From Mucilaginibacter inviolabilis (GTDB lineage: Bacteria > Bacteroidota > Bacteroidia > Sphingobacteriales > Sphingobacteriaceae): a DNA stretch of 64,000 nucleotides. The translations under genes and the position numbers were made by a program. The notes under the pieces are model-generated. The model did no database searches, had not been told where the DNA came from, and worked only from the letters and a program-made list of their open reading frames with translations. The stretch spans positions 434,001-498,000 of the forward strand of contig NZ_JAANAT010000004.1 in the NCBI RefSeq assembly GCF_011089895.1, read 5' to 3'. Shown here piece by piece: positions 24,174-33,765 of the stretch. The first letter of the stretch is position 1; every line of letters begins with the position of its first letter.

Positions 24174-25346
24174 TTAAATCAGGGATCTGCGCTTTAAGGT
24201 AAGCACTGCTATTTCGGGCCAGATACCTATGCGGCCTTTTAAACCCAGAAAGCCAAAGCCCCGGTTTACATAAAGGTAAAGACCGCTTTTTTGATAAAGA
24301 CCAGCCCACTGTTTATAGATGTATTTGATGGGGCTCCATTTAAAACCGAACAGTTCAAATCCAAATTGTGCACCATGCGTATGGCCCGAAAGGGTGAGGT
24401 GGATAGGCTGGTGATGACCAAGCGTTACTGCATCCCAGTGCGATGGATCATGCGACATCAGGATCTTGAAGGCCTCGTTAGGCACATTGGCTGTTGCTTT
24501 TTTAAGATCGCCATATTTATGAAAACCGCCTTTACCCCAGTTTTCTACACCGATGAGGGCGATGGCCTGGTTATCTTTTTGAATAGGGGTTGCCTCGTTC
24601 AGCAATAATCTGAACCCGATTTCCTGGTGTACCTCTTTCAGGCGGGTAAGGTTGGCCTGCTGATCGGCTTTGTTTTCCCATTGCATGTAGTCGCCGTAAT
24701 CGTGATTGCCCAATACTGAATATTTGCCATAAGGTGCCTCAAGCCCGGCAAATGCCGGTATCCAGGGATCCATTTCGGTGGCCTGGTTATTGACCAGGTC
24801 GCCAGTGAACAAGATCATGTCACTTCCCTGGGCGTTTACCAGGTCGAGACCTTTCTGTACGCCACGGGCATCGCTGAAACTGCCGGAGTGGATGTCAGAT
24901 AGTTGAGTAATCGTAAAACCGTCAAATCTTTCGGGCAAATCGTCAAAAAAGAGCGTTTCCCGGCGCACTTTATAATAATGCCGACCACGCGTGATACCAA
25001 ATAGCAACAGCCCGAAAAACACGGCCGCCACTACTAATACAAACTCACTCACACCATAACTGCGGGGAGGAAAGCCCCGAAACAGACGGGTAAAATCTTC
25101 CAATACCAATACAATAGAACTGACCAGCTTGGGCACAAAAGATAACAGCATCAGGGCCATTAGCCAGGATACGAGTTTCGTATTCCGGGTAAATGCACTG
25201 TATATAATGGTACCGGCCAACAAGGCATCAAATAACCAATAAGCCAGGTATATGGATGTATTAGCAGTAAGCGTTGCAACTGCCGAAAAAAAGTAAATAT
25301 CAATAATGAGCCATAAAAGGATAATGGCAGGGATTCGTGTTTTCAT
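24174..25346 (-). CDS. Membrane-anchored metallophosphoesterase (YaeI-like)
   Basis: A 390-aa protein with four N-terminal membrane helices (within residues 1-130), followed by a calcineurin-like phosphoesterase domain. The dimetal motifs are in order: T-Q-L-S-D-I-H-S-G, F-T-G-D-L-V-N-N, V-L-G-N-H-D-Y, M-S-H-D-P-S-H-W and L-S-G-H-T-H-G-A-Q-F-G. Related enzymes hydrolyse phosphodiesters or pyrophosphates of lipids such as UDP-diacylglucosamine at the membrane; the substrate here is unknown. It is a single-gene unit with its own terminator. Confidence 0.92.
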   Translation of the reverse strand: MKTRIPAIILLWLIIDIYFFSAVATLTANTSIYLAYWLFDALLAGTIIYSAFTRNTKLVSWLMALMLLSFVPKLVSSIVLVLEDFTRLFRGFPPRSYGVSEFVLVVAAVFFGLLLFGITRGRHYYKVRRETLFFDDLPERFDGFTITQLSDIHSGSFSDARGVQKGLDLVNAQGSDMILFTGDLVNNQATEMDPWIPAFAGLEAPYGKYSVLGNHDYGDYMQWENKADQQANLTRLKEVHQEIGFRLLLNEATPIQKDNQAIALIGVENWGKGGFHKYGDLKKATANVPNEAFKILMSHDPSHWDAVTLGHHQPIHLTLSGHTHGAQFGFELFGFKWSPIKYIYKQWAGLYQKSGLYLYVNRGFGFLGLKGRIGIWPEIAVLTLKRRSLI

Positions 25347-25437
25347 ATATCGCTAAGACGATCGAGCCTCCAGAAGATTTTAAAGAGCTCAACATCATGG
25401 CAATTGGATGACAAAAAGGAGAGTAACTGGTTTACTC

Positions 25438-26124
25438 CTATAATTTTCGTTTAGCTTCGGGTTGTGCTTCTCGTTTTGGCGGTAGTTCAATAATTAATTT
25501 ACCGAATTGTTCTGAAAGCGAACTATGCATTGAACTCATTAATATGACATATAAATTGGTAAAACCCCAGGCAGCTGTATAATATTCCAGCGTTGCCCCA
25601 TAATAATTTTGTATTTTTTCAGATTTCACCGAAACGTTTGTCCCATATTTTTTTTTCAGGATTTCAAATATATTGTTCGCATCACCAGTGTAAATTACAG
25701 AGTAAACGGCAAGTAATTTGGAATCGCCAACAGTTGCATCAAATGTTCCCAAAGGGCACATTTCCTTTGCGGGAGCATCTGATGGTGCAAATCGAATGGT
25801 AATTTCTCCGTCGCTAAACGCTGGAAGCGGATTCAATTGCTCGCTTTTTTTAACCGTATATTTATCTATGTCTTTACGTTCAAAGCATGTGCTGGCAACG
25901 GGTTGAAATTTTCCCTGAGTATATTGATACCCTTTAAAGTGTTTTATACTAAAAACTCCGGAATTACCTATCGTTTTTGATTCAGCAATCTGGCAGGGGC
26001 ATTCAGGAATGGTTAATTTTTCGCCCAGCGTAAATCCGAATACCGTTACATCCGGCGCGGTTTGCGCAGAGCTAAACAACGAATGAGCAGATAATAAAGT
26101 GACGATTAAAATTATTCGATACAT
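25438..26124 (-). CDS. Secreted protein of unknown function
   Basis: The frame starts at 26145, but the ATG at 26124 gives a 228-aa product with a typical signal peptide (M-Y-R-I-I-L-I-V-T-L-L-S-A-H-S-L-F-S-S-A-Q). If the upstream ATG is used, six extra Lys-rich residues precede it. The mature part has F-G-F-T-L-G-E-K-L at its start, Cys pairs (P-E-C-P-C-Q), and a Lys/Glu-rich C-terminus. I do not recognise the family. It begins 8 to 29 nt after the stop of the upstream secreted-protein gene, so the two are probably an operon. Confidence 0.75.
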   Translation of the reverse strand: MYRIILIVTLLSAHSLFSSAQTAPDVTVFGFTLGEKLTIPECPCQIAESKTIGNSGVFSIKHFKGYQYTQGKFQPVASTCFERKDIDKYTVKKSEQLNPLPAFSDGEITIRFAPSDAPAKEMCPLGTFDATVGDSKLLAVYSVIYTGDANNIFEILKKKYGTNVSVKSEKIQNYYGATLEYYTAAWGFTNLYVILMSSMHSSLSEQFGKLIIELPPKREAQPEAKRKL

Positions 26125-26153
26125 GTTTTTCTTTTTAAAAGGCATTACAGATT

Positions 26154-27425
26154 TTACTGTTGTGTTTGCTTTAATTTAACCACTGCGGTTTCACCATCTT
26201 GTTTTATGGTTACCACTTTTTGGGCACTGGCTGTCATGAGCACGTTAAAGTAATGTGTAGTTGTATTTGTATTAGTGCCCTGATATGTTCCATTGATATA
26301 AGTATCCGTGTAGCCTGTAACTTCAGTTTGGGAAGCACCATGCTTCATGGTAAATTGTGTTATCAGTAGATAGTCGCCAGGCATCAGATTGGTAAATTCA
26401 AAATGCCCTTCATTATCAGATATTTTTGTTGTTTTGATACATTGGATTGCTGACATGGGCAGCGGTGCGGATTTTCCTGTTTTGCTGGCTTTTTTATTTT
26501 GTTCATACCACTCCTTAAAAAAATCGGTATATGGGATTAATATTACAGCTGTACCCATTTGCGCCACCTGCTTTTTATTGAGATTTATAATAGCTATGCC
26601 TTTTATAGCTGCATCATTTTCCCGGGCAAAGGCTTGCCCCGAAATTACAGATTTACCTTCCGTTATGAGTTTAAGGGTTTCTTTTTTGTCAAATGTGCTA
26701 TGATACGGGTTGTAATCATCCTCATTATTAACGGCTGAGAAAATCATTTTGCCACCTATTTCAACATCATAATGCCATAATCTGCGAGTATCTTTATCAA
26801 GATAATAAATGTATTTGCGCTGCTCGCCGTTTGGGGTAATAGCTGTCATGCTAACTTTCCATACATTACGATTGCCATAATGGATACTCGCATAGGTGTC
26901 ATTTTCCACATCACCAATAGATGCTTTTGAGATACTCGATTGGCCATTAGGATTGTAATTATAAACATTGAAATTTTTTTTGAACCCTGCCGAAAGCGGA
27001 AGTTTAGTAAACATATAGTCAAGCGAACTGCCGTCAATTAATGGCAGATTTACCGGATCCTTTATAGCGGTATTTTTTTGGGTCCGTTTATCAATATAAT
27101 AGCCGGTAATTGCATTGTTACCAAAATGAAGCTCATAGTTATGATCGGAGTTAACAGACGCATGGTAAATAGGGGCGAGTGTAGATGCATCAATTATACT
27201 GGTATCTGCAACATCATTCTTTTTTGTGAGCGGGTTAATCATGGCCGTATAAACTGCTACCTTATTTTTGCCTGTATCGATTTCTACCGATTGGGTTAAC
27301 GCGATGGTAGTTTTGCCTGCCAAAAAAATGGACATGCTATAATTCGTCATTTCTTTTAAAGATTGGGCAAATGCTGTAACATTTATTCCCAACAGTGTAA
27401 TTATAACAAATAGTACTTTTTTCAT
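26154..27425 (-). CDS. Secreted protein with carboxypeptidase-regulatory-like domain
   Basis: The frame is open to 27509, but the ATG at 27425 gives M-K-K-V-L-F-V-I-I-T-L-L-G-I-N-V-T-A-F-A-Q, a clean signal peptide, so the 423-aa form is preferred. Residues ~25-235 are rich in beta strands and resemble DUF3108-type beta proteins (D-T-S-I-I-D-A-S-T-L-A-P-I-Y-H). Residues ~245-400 look like a carboxypeptidase-regulatory-like domain (V-I-S-G-Q-A-F-A-R-E-N-D-A-A-I-K-G then G-H-F-E-F-T-N-L-M-P-G-D-Y). Role unknown. It is the first gene of a pair with the secreted protein downstream. Confidence 0.75.
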   Translation of the reverse strand: MKKVLFVIITLLGINVTAFAQSLKEMTNYSMSIFLAGKTTIALTQSVEIDTGKNKVAVYTAMINPLTKKNDVADTSIIDASTLAPIYHASVNSDHNYELHFGNNAITGYYIDKRTQKNTAIKDPVNLPLIDGSSLDYMFTKLPLSAGFKKNFNVYNYNPNGQSSISKASIGDVENDTYASIHYGNRNVWKVSMTAITPNGEQRKYIYYLDKDTRRLWHYDVEIGGKMIFSAVNNEDDYNPYHSTFDKKETLKLITEGKSVISGQAFARENDAAIKGIAIINLNKKQVAQMGTAVILIPYTDFFKEWYEQNKKASKTGKSAPLPMSAIQCIKTTKISDNEGHFEFTNLMPGDYLLITQFTMKHGASQTEVTGYTDTYINGTYQGTNTNTTTHYFNVLMTASAQKVVTIKQDGETAVVKLKQTQQ

Positions 27426-27941
27426 TTTATGTTGCTTTTTGCATACCCGCGGGAGTTGTCCATTACCATTCGCAAAGCAATTTCTTTTCGACAAATTCAC
27501 CTCACTCATTTCTTATTTTTGAAGGTATACTAAAATCCAATCATTAGTAATACCTAAAAATTGGTATTTTAAGAATAAGATATGCAGCCCTGCTTTACTA
27601 AAGAAAACACCTGTTCTGGCATTGCTAAAATTATAGCAAACTGTGGGCAGAATGTGATATGGGATCTGTTTTGAATGTAATTCAAGTAGGTATTAACAAT
27701 AGTTGATAAAATATTAGAATTTGATAAAAAATAGGCCGTGAAAATTATAGAAACCTCTAGGTTAAGATGATATTTTATTATATTTGGTAGACCTGAACGA
27801 CGTATATGATCAATTTATCACAATGCAAGTACCCCATCTTCCTGAAATCTTCAATAGCGGAAAAATATCTGTTAAAGAAAGCCGAATGAAAACACTTATA
27901 AAACCTTAATCCAATTAAACTAAACCCTTCTTGATTAAACC
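27426..27941. other. Divergent intergenic region, 516 nt
   Basis: It holds no convincing gene. A plus-strand TATATTTG at 27779-27786 matches the Bacteroidota -7 exactly, but no good -33 stands at the right distance. Downstream of it an ATG at 27823 opens a 28-codon frame that ends 33 nt before the next gene; this could be a leader peptide but is unsupported. Confidence 0.3.
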
Positions 27942-28937
27942 ATGAAAAAAGTAAGTCTCACTATTGTTGCAATACTGGGTATTGCCCAATTTTCCCATGC
28001 TCAATGGACAACTAATGTTAACAACGTTTATAATACCAATACAGGCAATGTGGGTATTGGAACCAACAACCCGGTAGCAAAACTGGCCGTTTATCAATCT
28101 ACAGCTTTGGGCAGTGTTGTCAAAAATAATCTGTTACTGAGCTCAGTTGGTGGGTCGGCAGCAAATAACGTTCAGAATAACATATGGCTGGTAAGAAATG
28201 CGGCAGGAAGCGACTTTACTACGGCCAGATTACATGATGGTATATCGATAGATGGTTCTTTTATGACCCCGCAGACCGACACCCGCACATGGTGGGAGCG
28301 CGACCCAACAGGGGATGTGCAATCCTGGGGAACAGCGGCCAACACTTACCTAACGATTAAACAGGGTAACCTGGGTTTAGGAACATCTACCCCGGCGGCA
28401 AAGCTGGATATTACAGTCAGTAGTTCCAATTTTACCAATAACATCAAATTCGGCGATGCTAATCCGGGATATTTAGCAGCGGGAACAACCGGGATATTTA
28501 TGAGCAATAATGTAGGCAGCCCGGTATTTACGGTATTGCATACCGGCAATGTAGGTATTGGACAAACCAACCCGCAGAATAAGTTGGATGTAAATGGTAC
28601 TATTCACTCAAAATCTGTAATAATCGATCTGAACGGATGGGGCGATTATGTTTTCAAAAAAGATTACCGCCTGCGTCCATTAAGTGAGGTAAAGGAGTAT
28701 ATAGACCAGAACCAGCATCTACCAGAAGTGCCATCCGAACAGGAGATGATCAAAAAAGGGCTTGATGTGAGTAAAATGAATACGCTGCTGATGAAGAAAG
28801 TGGAAGAATTGACCTTGTATTTAATAGAAAAGGATAAAAAAGAGCAAGAACAGGAGCAAATAAACAAAGATTTAAAGAATCAACTGAAAGAGCAGGCGTT
28901 GAAGCTGGATGAGCTGAGTAAGTTACTGCACAAGTAA
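27942..28937 (+). CDS. Secreted GNVGIGT-repeat protein with C-terminal coiled coil
   Basis: A 331-aa protein with a signal peptide (residues 1-20, ending S-H-A-Q). It contains at least three G-N-V/L-G-I/L-G-T/Q-x-x-P repeat units (near residues 35, 143 and 204), the beta-prism-like repeat of phage tail fibres and bacterial surface fibres. The C-terminus has W-G-D-Y-V-F-K-K-D-Y-R-L and H-L-P-E-V-P-S, common in Bacteroidota secreted proteins, then a ~50-residue Lys/Glu/Gln-rich coiled coil. It probably forms trimers at the cell surface. It is followed by a glycosyltransferase gene 131 nt away. I cannot give a more exact role. Confidence 0.75.
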   Translation: MKKVSLTIVAILGIAQFSHAQWTTNVNNVYNTNTGNVGIGTNNPVAKLAVYQSTALGSVVKNNLLLSSVGGSAANNVQNNIWLVRNAAGSDFTTARLHDGISIDGSFMTPQTDTRTWWERDPTGDVQSWGTAANTYLTIKQGNLGLGTSTPAAKLDITVSSSNFTNNIKFGDANPGYLAAGTTGIFMSNNVGSPVFTVLHTGNVGIGQTNPQNKLDVNGTIHSKSVIIDLNGWGDYVFKKDYRLRPLSEVKEYIDQNQHLPEVPSEQEMIKKGLDVSKMNTLLMKKVEELTLYLIEKDKKEQEQEQINKDLKNQLKEQALKLDELSKLLHK

Positions 28938-29068
28938 TCTAATTAATAATCTGGGAAGCGATAAAGACAGGCCCTGATCCTACCTGGTGATGCATTCTGA
29001 GTGAGGCTCCCAATGTATTAAGTTTAATACATGTAGGATAAGTTATTTTATAACTCGTCATTATTAAA

Positions 29069-30238
29069 TTGCGTATAAGTAAATATATGGCCGACGAGAT
29101 TTTCAAAAAAACGGATGATAATAAAAAGATTGTAATTATTGCCAATTTCGCTACCGACCGGGTTAATGGGGCGTATAATGTGATTGAAAATATTGCTGTC
29201 CATACCAATCAACTTGGTTATAAATGCGAATTGTGGGGGTTAAGTACCGAAATAGATCGGAATGATTACCCTTTTTATGTTCATTTTAATGATAGTTTGT
29301 TCAGCTTCAAAGTATCAGAGGGGTTGAGAAATAAATTGACAGCCGATCGGGATTCCATTATCTGTGTTAATCTTCATAGTGTTTTTACGCCTATAAATAT
29401 TGGTATAAGCAAGGTTGTTAAATCTTTAAATATCCCATTATGTGTAACCCCGCAGGGTGGCTATCATGATTATTCATTTCAGAGAAACTACCTCAAAAAG
29501 AAATTGTTCCTGCTGCTTTTTGAAAAGAGCTTTTTAAGACGAATGAATTACTTTTTTATTCATGGAAAACAAGAGGCCAATTTTATTGGGCGTTATTCAT
29601 CAAAACCCTGCTATTCGCTTTTAAATGGGTTTCCTGAGGGCAAGATCAAAAAATCAATATATAATCACTCTGATATAAGATCCGGTCAAAAACTAAAATT
29701 GTTGTTTTTGGGCCGGTTGGATCCATTGCACAAAGGATTAGATCTGCTGATAGAAAGCATGAGCCATCTTGGGGACATCGATGTAGAATTAACATTAATA
29801 GGCCCCCGATTTACCGAACCCTCATATAACTATTTACAGGAGCTTATTAGTAAGCTGAATTTAACAGAAAAAGTTAAACTTAAGGAGCCTGTTTACCAGC
29901 AAACAGAAAAAGAGGAATTATACTCCACCCATCATTTATTTGTTCATACCTCCAGATGGGAAGGGATGCCTACGGGAGTAATTGAGGCGTTGTGCTATGG
30001 TATGCCGGTACTGGTGTCAAAAGGTACAAATCTGGGCGATATTGTAAAAAAAGAACAATTTGGCCTGGTTGTGGATGAGCTAACGCCTCAAGGGGTGGCA
30101 GCCGCGATAGCCAATATCAGTAAAAACAAAGAGAAATTGAACGAATTTTCTCAAAATGCATACACTAAATCACCTCAAATATTTAACTGGAATAAAATTG
30201 CAGAACAATATGTAGAGGCTGTTTTATTAAACAAATAA
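29069..30238 (+). CDS. Glycosyltransferase family 4 (GT-B fold)
   Basis: A 389-aa cytoplasmic enzyme with a GT-B fold. The N-terminal half starts K-K-I-V-I-I-A-N-F-A-T-D-R-V-N-G-A-Y-N-V-I-E-N. The C-terminal half has F-L-G-R-L-D-P-L-H-K-G-L-D-L-L-I and the sugar-nucleotide motif S-R-W-E-G-M-P-T-G-V-I-E-A-L-C-Y-G-M-P-V-L-V, which contains the conserved E-x7-E. GT4 enzymes transfer hexoses from activated donors to glycans or lipids. An ATG at 29087 is an equally possible start. It is an isolated glycosyltransferase with no polysaccharide cluster around it, so it could modify the neighbouring secreted fibre protein; that is a guess. Confidence 0.9.
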   Translation: MRISKYMADEIFKKTDDNKKIVIIANFATDRVNGAYNVIENIAVHTNQLGYKCELWGLSTEIDRNDYPFYVHFNDSLFSFKVSEGLRNKLTADRDSIICVNLHSVFTPINIGISKVVKSLNIPLCVTPQGGYHDYSFQRNYLKKKLFLLLFEKSFLRRMNYFFIHGKQEANFIGRYSSKPCYSLLNGFPEGKIKKSIYNHSDIRSGQKLKLLFLGRLDPLHKGLDLLIESMSHLGDIDVELTLIGPRFTEPSYNYLQELISKLNLTEKVKLKEPVYQQTEKEELYSTHHLFVHTSRWEGMPTGVIEALCYGMPVLVSKGTNLGDIVKKEQFGLVVDELTPQGVAAAIANISKNKEKLNEFSQNAYTKSPQIFNWNKIAEQYVEAVLLNK

Positions 30239-30364
30239 AGGTTCAAAACCTAACCAAACGATTTAAGATAGGGGTGTTTTTTTTTATAACCTTACCATTG
30301 GCGTTTGTGCAAAAAAATAATAACAATTCTGTAACGATTTTAATGCAATCGATGTCTTGTAGGC

Positions 30365-32815
30365 ATGAAATTACCGTCCCTAATTTTTTTAACCTTCTTT
30401 ACATTATTTCTGTTCAATTTTGCCGATGCTCAAACAAAAGGCGGTAGCATTTCGGGAGCGGTATTGGATGATGCCAGGAAACCACTTGATGGGGCAACCG
30501 TGATTTTACTTACGGCAAAGGATTCGGTTGTTTTAAGTACCAAACTGGCTAATACGGATGGCAGTTTCGCCTTTCAAAACTTAAAAGATAACACCTATAT
30601 CATCAAGACATCTTATATAGGTTATAAAAATTACAGGAGTGAGCCTGTGCCGGTGAATGGGCAAAAAACGGTTAAACTACCACCCTTTATATTATCGTCA
30701 ATTGGGAAAAAGTTAGATGAAGTAACTGTAACTGCCCAAAAATCATACGTACAGCAAAAGATTGATCGTACCGTAGTTAATGTTGGGGCGCTGATATCCA
30801 ACACAGGTGCCAATGCTTTGGAAGTACTGGCCAAGACTCCGGGTGTGCTGGTAGATGCCGATGGTAATATTACCTTTAAAGGGAAAAGCGGTGTAATGGT
30901 GATGATTGATGATAAACCTACCTACCTTTCGGCCGCGAATCTGGCAACATACCTGCGCTCTCTGCCATCCTCAGCATTGGATCAGATAGAGCTGATGGAT
31001 AATCCTCCGGCTAAATATGATGCCGCAGGAAATGCGGGGGTAATCAACATCAAAACCAAAAAAAATACCACCAGGGGGTTTAATGCTGTGGTATCGGCAA
31101 ACTTTGCCCAGGGTTTTTATGGCCGCACAAATGAGAGCATCAACTTTAATTACCGTATAGACAAGGTTAACATTTTTACCAATGTTGCTTATAACAAGCA
31201 GAAGACCTTCAGAAGACTGGAAATAGACCGGAATTATTTGGATGCGAACGGCGATCTGACCTCTTCTTTAAAAGATATTTCCTACTTCAGACCCTCCAGT
31301 AACAATACCAATATTAAAGCGGGCTTAGATTATTTTATATCGCCAAAAACAACCTGGGGAGTAGTGCTCACCGGTAATATATCCCGCGATCATGACAGCA
31401 GTCCGGTTTACAGTTTACTATATGATAAAATTGGTGGCTTGGATTCTACCGTTAATTCACTTAATACCTCCAAAAATAAGTTCGATAGTAAAGGTATCAA
31501 CCTAAACTACACTCACAAATTTGATAGTACCGGCAGGTCTCTTACCTTTGATCTGGATTACATCCACGATGTATCGGGCAGTAATCAATTGTTTGTAAAT
31601 AATACTTTCTTGCCCGATGGTACTTTAACAAATTCACAGACTATAAGTGACAATTTGCCTTCTACCATTAATATTTACTCTGCAAAAGCCGATTATACTC
31701 ATCCGCTGAAAGGCAAGGCAAAACTGGAGGCCGGTGTTAAGAGCAGCTATGTTAATACGGATAACGCTGCCAATTACTTTAACGTGATTGATAATGTAAG
31801 CACTATTGATTATAACAATACCAACCGGTTTTTGTACAAAGAAAATATAAATGCCGCTTATGTTAATTTCAATAAAACCTTTGGCCGGTTTTCATTACAA
31901 ACAGGCCTGCGGTTAGAGAACACCAATGGCGACGGGCACCAGTTAGGGAATGGGCAAAAGGGTGATTCATCATTTGTTAAACATTATACTAATCTGTTCC
32001 CAACAACTTATTTTTCTTACAATCTGGATACCGCAGGCCATAACGTGTTGGTTGCTTCGTACGGCCGTAGAATTGGGAGACCGAGCTATGGAAGTTTAAA
32101 TCCTTTTACTTTTTTTGTAGACAAGTTTACCTACTTTTCCGGCAATCCCTTTCTGAAACCACAGTTTACGGATAATTACAAACTGGCTTATAGTTTCAAA
32201 AGTTTATTTACAGTAGCGCTTGCCTATAATTACACAACCGATGTCCAAAATGAAACTATTCATAAAAACGGTAATGTATTTGTGAGCACTACGGGTAATA
32301 TAGGGCAGCAGAAAACCTGGGATCTTTCGGTTAATAGCAATCTTCAGCCTACCAAATGGTGGTCGGTTAACTTATACGCCGAGGAATATAATAATACTTA
32401 TCAGGGACAATTTTACACGGGTTACCTCCACCAATCACAATATACTTTTAGTGCCAATGGCAATAATCAATTCACCTTGTCAAAAACATGGAGCGCTGAG
32501 TTAAGCGGTTGGTATAATAGTGGGGGCACTTATGGGCAGTTTGTTTCTATACCTACAGGTATGGTTAATATTGCCGTTCAGAAAAAGATATTGAACAACA
32601 AGGGTTCAATCAAGTTAAACATGCGCGATGTTTTTAAATCATTTAGTCCAAGCGGTGCTATTACCAACATTGCAGATGCTACCGCAACCTACCACAACTT
32701 TGTAGATACACAAGTGGCCACCCTGGCATTTACCTACAGTTTTGGTAAATCGACTAATGTGCCGCATAAGCGTGACACCGGTGGTGCCGAAAGCGAACAA
32801 GGCCGGGCACATTGA
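30365..32815 (+). CDS. Outer-membrane beta-barrel family protein, TonB-receptor-like
   Basis: An 816-aa protein. It has a signal peptide (1-22, ending A-D-A-Q), a carboxypeptidase-regulatory-like domain (about 25-115), a plug domain (about 120-225, with L-I-S-N-T-G-A-N-A-L-E-V-L and G-V-M-V-M-I-D-D-K-P), and a long barrel of the OMP_b-brl_3 type. It lacks a SusD partner, so it differs from the SusC proteins in this window and may import a metal complex, peptide or other small ligand. The end after the final barrel strand (F-T-Y-S-F-G-K-S) is a polar tail of ~20 residues, which is unusual for a barrel with a C-terminal beta signal. Confidence 0.88.
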   Translation: MKLPSLIFLTFFTLFLFNFADAQTKGGSISGAVLDDARKPLDGATVILLTAKDSVVLSTKLANTDGSFAFQNLKDNTYIIKTSYIGYKNYRSEPVPVNGQKTVKLPPFILSSIGKKLDEVTVTAQKSYVQQKIDRTVVNVGALISNTGANALEVLAKTPGVLVDADGNITFKGKSGVMVMIDDKPTYLSAANLATYLRSLPSSALDQIELMDNPPAKYDAAGNAGVINIKTKKNTTRGFNAVVSANFAQGFYGRTNESINFNYRIDKVNIFTNVAYNKQKTFRRLEIDRNYLDANGDLTSSLKDISYFRPSSNNTNIKAGLDYFISPKTTWGVVLTGNISRDHDSSPVYSLLYDKIGGLDSTVNSLNTSKNKFDSKGINLNYTHKFDSTGRSLTFDLDYIHDVSGSNQLFVNNTFLPDGTLTNSQTISDNLPSTINIYSAKADYTHPLKGKAKLEAGVKSSYVNTDNAANYFNVIDNVSTIDYNNTNRFLYKENINAAYVNFNKTFGRFSLQTGLRLENTNGDGHQLGNGQKGDSSFVKHYTNLFPTTYFSYNLDTAGHNVLVASYGRRIGRPSYGSLNPFTFFVDKFTYFSGNPFLKPQFTDNYKLAYSFKSLFTVALAYNYTTDVQNETIHKNGNVFVSTTGNIGQQKTWDLSVNSNLQPTKWWSVNLYAEEYNNTYQGQFYTGYLHQSQYTFSANGNNQFTLSKTWSAELSGWYNSGGTYGQFVSIPTGMVNIAVQKKILNNKGSIKLNMRDVFKSFSPSGAITNIADATATYHNFVDTQVATLAFTYSFGKSTNVPHKRDTGGAESEQGRAH

Positions 32816-32935
32816 TTTTAGTAGTTATATAGTTTGATTTTATCCGTTCATCTTAGCTTTTCCCTGGAGAGGTTGTTATCAACGATAATGCTGGCAAATC
32901 GCAAATAATCGCAATTTTTTGCGAAGTTTGTGGTA

Positions 32936-33409
32936 ATGACGGAATTGAATGAATATGAGTGTGAAATGTTGGATGCTATGCTGGAAGCTTTTGGTATACC
33001 AGACAGCCTGACACGCACGCAATTACTCAAACTTTTTGACGGGGACGAAGCTACCGCTTTTGCCATGGTGCAAATATTGACATGGGAGGGGTTGATCAAG
33101 GAGTCGGGCAATCATGGCGATTACGAACTGCCGGAGAAACTGATATTGAAGCCAAAAGGCGAGAAGTTTCTTAAAGATGGCGGCTTTAGCCGGCGTTACC
33201 AGTTGGAGCAGCAAAAGCCTGTGGAGGTTGGCGGCACGTTAGTTAAATTACAGCAGCAAAATATGCGCCTGCAAACCGAAAAACTGGCTAACCAGTCGGA
33301 AATTTCCCGTCTTGAAAAACAAATCAATAGCTACCGCACCCGGCAATATATTTGGTGGGCGCTGATCGCTATTGCTTTGATCCTGGGCTACTGGCTGGGC
33401 CATCGTTAG
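32936..33409 (+). CDS. Tail-anchored protein with winged-helix-like N-terminus
   Basis: A 157-aa protein from the ATG at 32936; a GTG at 32930 in the same frame would add two residues. Residues ~5-80 are helical and resemble a winged helix (L-T-R-T-Q-L-L-K-L-F then A-M-V-Q-I-L-T-W-E-G-L-I-K-E-S-G). Residues ~98-133 form a coiled coil (L-V-K-L-Q-Q-Q-N-M-R-L-Q-T-E-K). Residues ~137-154 are a C-terminal membrane helix (Y-I-W-W-A-L-I-A-I-A-L-I-L-G-Y-W-L-G). It is not a named family I know. It is convergent with DUF4342. Confidence 0.75.
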   Translation: MTELNEYECEMLDAMLEAFGIPDSLTRTQLLKLFDGDEATAFAMVQILTWEGLIKESGNHGDYELPEKLILKPKGEKFLKDGGFSRRYQLEQQKPVEVGGTLVKLQQQNMRLQTEKLANQSEISRLEKQINSYRTRQYIWWALIAIALILGYWLGHR

Positions 33410-33435
33410 GAGCGTTCGCCCAGGAATTAATATAT

Positions 33436-33711
33436 TTAATTAACAGGCTCAACGCCTTTTTCTGTATCGTCGCCGTCCTCCCTTTCTACGGTGATAGTAC
33501 ATTCGGTCACCAGGGCAGCCAATGTACCCACAGCAGCAAATACCGGTGCCAGTATAACCCCCAGTAAACCCACGCTTAAAGGAAAGCTCATGAGTTCCTT
33601 ACCGCTCTTGTCGTTAATTGTTATCCGGCTCACATTACCTTCATGAACCAGTTCTTTTATTTTTCCCAGCAGGGCTCCGCCACTGATGGAAAATGATTCT
33701 TTTTTACCCAT
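33436..33711 (-). CDS. DUF4342 domain protein
   Basis: A 91-aa protein matching the DUF4342 pattern: K-I-K-E-L-V-H-E-G-N-V-S-R-I-T-I, then L-S-V-G-L-L-G-V-I-L-A-P-V-F-A-A-V-G-T-L-A-A-L-V-T and E-C-T-I-T-V-E-R. It has a polar N-terminal half, one or two tightly packed membrane segments (about residues 45-68), and an acidic C-terminus. The family function is unknown. It lies 26 nt from the end of a convergent tail-anchored protein gene. Confidence 0.85.
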   Translation of the reverse strand: MGKKESFSISGGALLGKIKELVHEGNVSRITINDKSGKELMSFPLSVGLLGVILAPVFAAVGTLAALVTECTITVEREDGDDTEKGVEPVN

Positions 33712-33765
33712 TTGCAGAAATTTATAATTTATTGATTGGATGGTAATCAGCAGTTTTTGTTACAA

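Noticed and set aside
27823..27909. 28-codon frame upstream of the GNVGIGT-repeat gene, possible leader peptide
   Set aside because: It follows a -7-like element, but has no ribosome-binding site and no tell-tale composition; evidence too weak to call.
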